From contig NZ_FMZX01000001.1 of NCBI RefSeq assembly GCF_900101615.1, positions 186,001 to 250,000 on the forward strand: a DNA stretch of 64,000 bases, in the 5' to 3' direction. The DNA is from Belnapia rosea (GTDB taxonomy: Bacteria; Pseudomonadota; Alphaproteobacteria; Acetobacterales; Acetobacteraceae). Shown here one piece after another: positions 62,344 through 64,000 of the stretch (positions within the stretch are counted from its first letter, which is position 1; every line of letters begins with the position of its first letter). The notes beneath the pieces were generated by a model. It worked only from the letters and a program-made list of their open reading frames with translations, ran no database searches and was not told the origin of the DNA. The translations under genes were made by a program, and so were the position numbers.

Positions 62344-62571
62344 ATGGATCCGGCCTTCGCCCTTACGGTCAATGACCTGGCGCGCGACGAGGCGCTCTGC
62401 CTTCGTTGCGGCTGCCGGTCCCAGACCTATAGCCGTGCCAGGCTCATCGCGCTGGTAGGCCGTGACGCCCGCCTGCATCTCATCGGCCTGAACCGGGAAC
62501 TCTGGTGTGGAGATTGCGGAGAACCGCCCTTCCAGGGCTGGGTGACCGCTCCGGCCGCGAACGGGCCCTAA
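62344..62571 (+). CDS. Small CxxC/CxxC (zinc-ribbon-like) protein
   Basis: A 75-aa protein with paired cysteine motifs: LCLRCGCRSQTYSRARL near residue 20 and LWCGDCGEPPFQGW near 60, the spacing of a zinc ribbon or rubredoxin-like knuckle. The ATG at 62344 is preferred to one at 62275, because the extra 23 codons look unrelated, but neither has a clear ribosome site. Family unrecognised; a nucleic-acid or metal-binding role is possible. It is followed by a perfect 13-bp hairpin. Confidence 0.6.
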   Translation: MDPAFALTVNDLARDEALCLRCGCRSQTYSRARLIALVGRDARLHLIGLNRELWCGDCGEPPFQGWVTAPAANGP

Positions 62572-62577
62572 AGCAAA

Positions 62578-62607
62578 CTCCGATCAGATGGAGGCATCTG
62601 ATCGGAG
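62578..62607 (+). terminator. Perfect 13-bp hairpin after the CxxC protein gene
   Basis: CTCCGATCAGATG and CATCTGATCGGAG pair perfectly around GAGG, 6 bp past the stop codon. No T-run follows. Position and strength suggest termination. Confidence 0.65.
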
Positions 62608-62684
62608 CAATCTGCTTGCTCAAACAAGAAGCCAGAGCGGGGTCCGTGAGCCAGTGCGAACGGAAACCGCTTCAGTCGATGAAG

Positions 62685-62717
62685 GGAAGCCGGGGGAAGG
62701 ACATTCCCCCGGCTTCC
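62685..62717 (-). terminator. Perfect 14-bp hairpin after the Ig-like lipoprotein gene
   Basis: GGAAGCCGGGGGAA and TTCCCCCGGCTTCC pair perfectly around GGACA, 6 bp past the stop of the minus-strand gene at 62724. With 62578-62607 it isolates two convergent transcripts. Confidence 0.7.
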
Positions 62718-62723
62718 TGTCTC

Positions 62724-63233
62724 TCAGCGGCGGCGCGCCGGGGTCCGGCTGGGCTTCGCCGGGGCAGCGGCAGGCGGGGCGGGCGGGGCCGGCGGCGCGG
62801 TGTAGTTCACCGTCACGGCGACGCGCATCGTCGCATCGCCCGGCTTCAGCTGCACCGCGAAGCTGTCCGTCCCGCCGAAGGCGGCATTCGGGATGTAGTC
62901 CACGCGGGTGCTGTCGCCGACCGTATGGATATGCAGCCGGCCGTGCTGCGGGCGCGTCGCCACCGTGCCATAGGCAAAGGGCTTCGGCCCGGACTGCGCC
63001 ACGGTGATCCCGCACCAGCCGCCGTCATTGTCGACCGTCATGGTCGTCTCGATCTGTTGGCCGGCCGCCACGACGGCAGGCTGCGGCACGGTGCAGACCT
63101 TGGCGCCACCGGCCAGGTCATTGGCATAGATCCGCGCGCCGGACGCAGGCTGGCGGGCGACCTGCTGCTCGGCGCAGGCGGCGAGCAGGGCGGCCAGGGC
63201 AAGCGGGCCGGCAAGGGAAAGGCGCAGGGTCAT
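62724..63233 (-). CDS. Putative lipoprotein with Ig-like beta domain
   Basis: A 169-aa protein. The lipoprotein signal is MTLRLSLAGPLALAALLAAC. The mature part (about 35-145) is beta-rich and ends like a bacterial Ig/cadherin-like fold: PQHGRLHIHTVGDSTRVDYI, then NAAFGGTDSFAVQL. This is the pattern of tandem-repeat surface proteins, here as a single unit. An Ala/Pro tail follows and the C-terminus is Arg-rich. The ATG overlaps the stop of the gene upstream (63230-63787) by 4 nt, so the two are coupled. Confidence 0.75.
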   Translation of the reverse strand: MTLRLSLAGPLALAALLAACAEQQVARQPASGARIYANDLAGGAKVCTVPQPAVVAAGQQIETTMTVDNDGGWCGITVAQSGPKPFAYGTVATRPQHGRLHIHTVGDSTRVDYIPNAAFGGTDSFAVQLKPGDATMRVAVTVNYTAPPAPPAPPAAAPAKPSRTPARRR

Positions 63234-63787
63234 CGCGTATGGGTTCCAGCGGTACGACGGGCCGGGGCAGCGGCAGCACGGTGAGCAGGCGCGCCCTGGC
63301 AGGCGGTGGCACCGGAGGAGAGCAGGTCCTTGCCGGCGGCATAGGCGGGAAGGTCATTGACGCTCTGCAGCGCCATCACCTCGTCGAAGAGGCCGCCATT
63401 GCGCATGCAGAAGTCGCTGCCGAGCGAGCGGGCGACATTGGACCGCACATTGGCGAGCTCGGTGATGTAGATGTCGTTCTGCCGCTGGCCGGGGCGCGTA
63501 CCCCCATGCGTGCGGATGAAATACTGGCCGAAGGCGCGCCCGTTCTGCGCCAGCGCCGGCTGGTACTTCTGCACGAAGGCGTTGTAGCGGTCTTCCTGCT
63601 TGCAGGTCGTGGCGACCACCATCAACTCGGTCTTCAGTGCCTCGACCTCGAAGACGGTCTGGTCGGTCTCGGAGGCGCAGCGCGGCAGGGCGCTGGCGGG
63701 TTGTGCGGCGAGCAACACGCCCGCCATCAGCAGCGCAACCGGCGCGGCGCCATGGCGGCGCTCAGGCCGCCTGTTCGATTTGGTCAT
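63230..63787 (-). CDS. Secreted Cys-containing protein, uncharacterised
   Basis: A 185-aa protein with a signal peptide (APVALLMAGVLLAAQPASA, then LPRC). The mature domain (about 35-150) has four cysteines: CASETDQ, TTCKQEDRYNAFVQKYQ, DFCMRNGGLFDEV and ATACQ. It is helical, with the conserved-looking NDIYITELANVRSNVARSLG. An Ala/Arg-rich tail follows. I chose the ATG at 63787; the frame is open upstream but lacks signal-peptide character. It is first of a two-gene envelope operon. No family is recognised. Confidence 0.72.
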   Translation of the reverse strand: MTKSNRRPERRHGAAPVALLMAGVLLAAQPASALPRCASETDQTVFEVEALKTELMVVATTCKQEDRYNAFVQKYQPALAQNGRAFGQYFIRTHGGTRPGQRQNDIYITELANVRSNVARSLGSDFCMRNGGLFDEVMALQSVNDLPAYAAGKDLLSSGATACQGAPAHRAAAAPARRTAGTHTR

Positions 63788-64000
63788 CACCTGGCCCTTC
63801 CTGGCAATGCGGGCCCCATCCATCCGGCCGGCCACCCCCCCCGGGCACCGGCACAGAAGGAGTTTCCCCCCGCAGGCGTCCGTCTTTCGCATACTCGGAG
63901 CACGAGAGCGAGAGCTTGATGATGGCGTTACAGTAATGCGTCGCAAACCATTGGAACGGTAGGATTCCAGTCTCGCTCGCTCAGCGGTTTCCGCTAGGAT
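63788..64000. other. Region up to the window end
   Basis: 213 bp upstream of the minus-strand secreted-protein operon, with a C-rich run near 63835-63845 and no supported gene. It probably holds the operon promoter. The neighbouring gene is outside the window. Confidence 0.4.

Noticed and set aside
1-64000. CRISPR arrays, insertion sequences, prophage, rRNA
   Set aside because: No regular direct repeats with spacers, transposase or integrase, phage structural genes or rRNA sequence seen on either strand.

Overview
The window is about 70% GC and densely coding on both strands, with several translationally coupled operons. The gene content points to a free-living aerobic alphaproteobacterium. 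The markers are a CtrA master regulator next to che and fli genes, a ChpT-like phosphotransferase, the xseB-ispA-dxs-tlyA block, an ornithine decarboxylase preceded by a speF-like leader, TAXI-type TRAP transport and an FDH3-type formate dehydrogenase. The combination is most like Acetobacteraceae (Roseomonas or a relative). That placement is inference from gene content; there is no rRNA in the window.

Layout. 1-1.8 kb: end of an ACMSD-like amidohydrolase facing an MFS carrier. 2.2-7.7 kb: xseB, ispA, dxs, tlyA, a hotdog thioesterase and a thiolase (isoprenoid and acyl-CoA metabolism). 7.8-11.1 kb: a 46-aa protein, a 420-aa orphan and a secreted serralysin-type RTX protease. 11.2-15.3 kb: aroC and fabI, divergent from pdxH and an APH-kinase fusion. 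15.3-20.2 kb: universal stress protein, TAXI-TRAP transporter and an orphan amino-acid binding protein. 20.3-25.6 kb (minus strand): serA, an orphan DNA-methylase-like gene, aat, accC, accB and aroQ. 25.7-28.8 kb: thiS-thiG, the ODC leader, ornithine decarboxylase and an Lrp regulator. 28.8-37.2 kb: a lipoprotein, two divergent family-5 binding proteins, a complete dipeptide-type ABC operon and a 42-aa lipoprotein. 37.1-41.8 kb (minus strand): DUF3553, moaA, a small membrane protein, a nitrilase-family amidase, NAD kinase and an MFS carrier. 41.9-50.7 kb: chpT-like, cheA, cheW, cheY, cheB, cheR, then ctrA (opposite strand), fliI and fliJ. 50.9-54.7 kb: hppD-phhA, divergent from an Lrp regulator, then an FAD monooxygenase. 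54.8-61.7 kb: a coiled-coil secreted protein, an HIBADH-family dehydrogenase, the formate dehydrogenase operon and a proline-rich secreted protein. 61.9-64 kb: four small envelope or hypothetical proteins.

How the parts work together. The 41.9-50.7 kb block places the signal-transduction core (hybrid CheA, CheW/Y/B/R), the cell-cycle relay protein ChpT, its target CtrA and the flagellar export ATPase side by side. This suggests motility and cell-cycle control are co-organised. Other groupings are metabolic: phenylalanine to tyrosine to homogentisate (phhA, hppD), malonyl-CoA and fatty-acid synthesis (accBC, fabI), shikimate (aroC, aroQ) and formate oxidation.

I saw no CRISPR array, prophage, insertion sequence, rRNA or convincing tRNA. 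No wholly new system is obvious. The items I would look at first are the ctrA/fliI intergenic region, the orphan methylase coupled to aat, the speF-like leader, the APH-kinase fusion, the 42-aa lipoprotein and the uncharacterised 420-aa/46-aa pair. All functional calls rest on reading motifs by eye; no database search was run.
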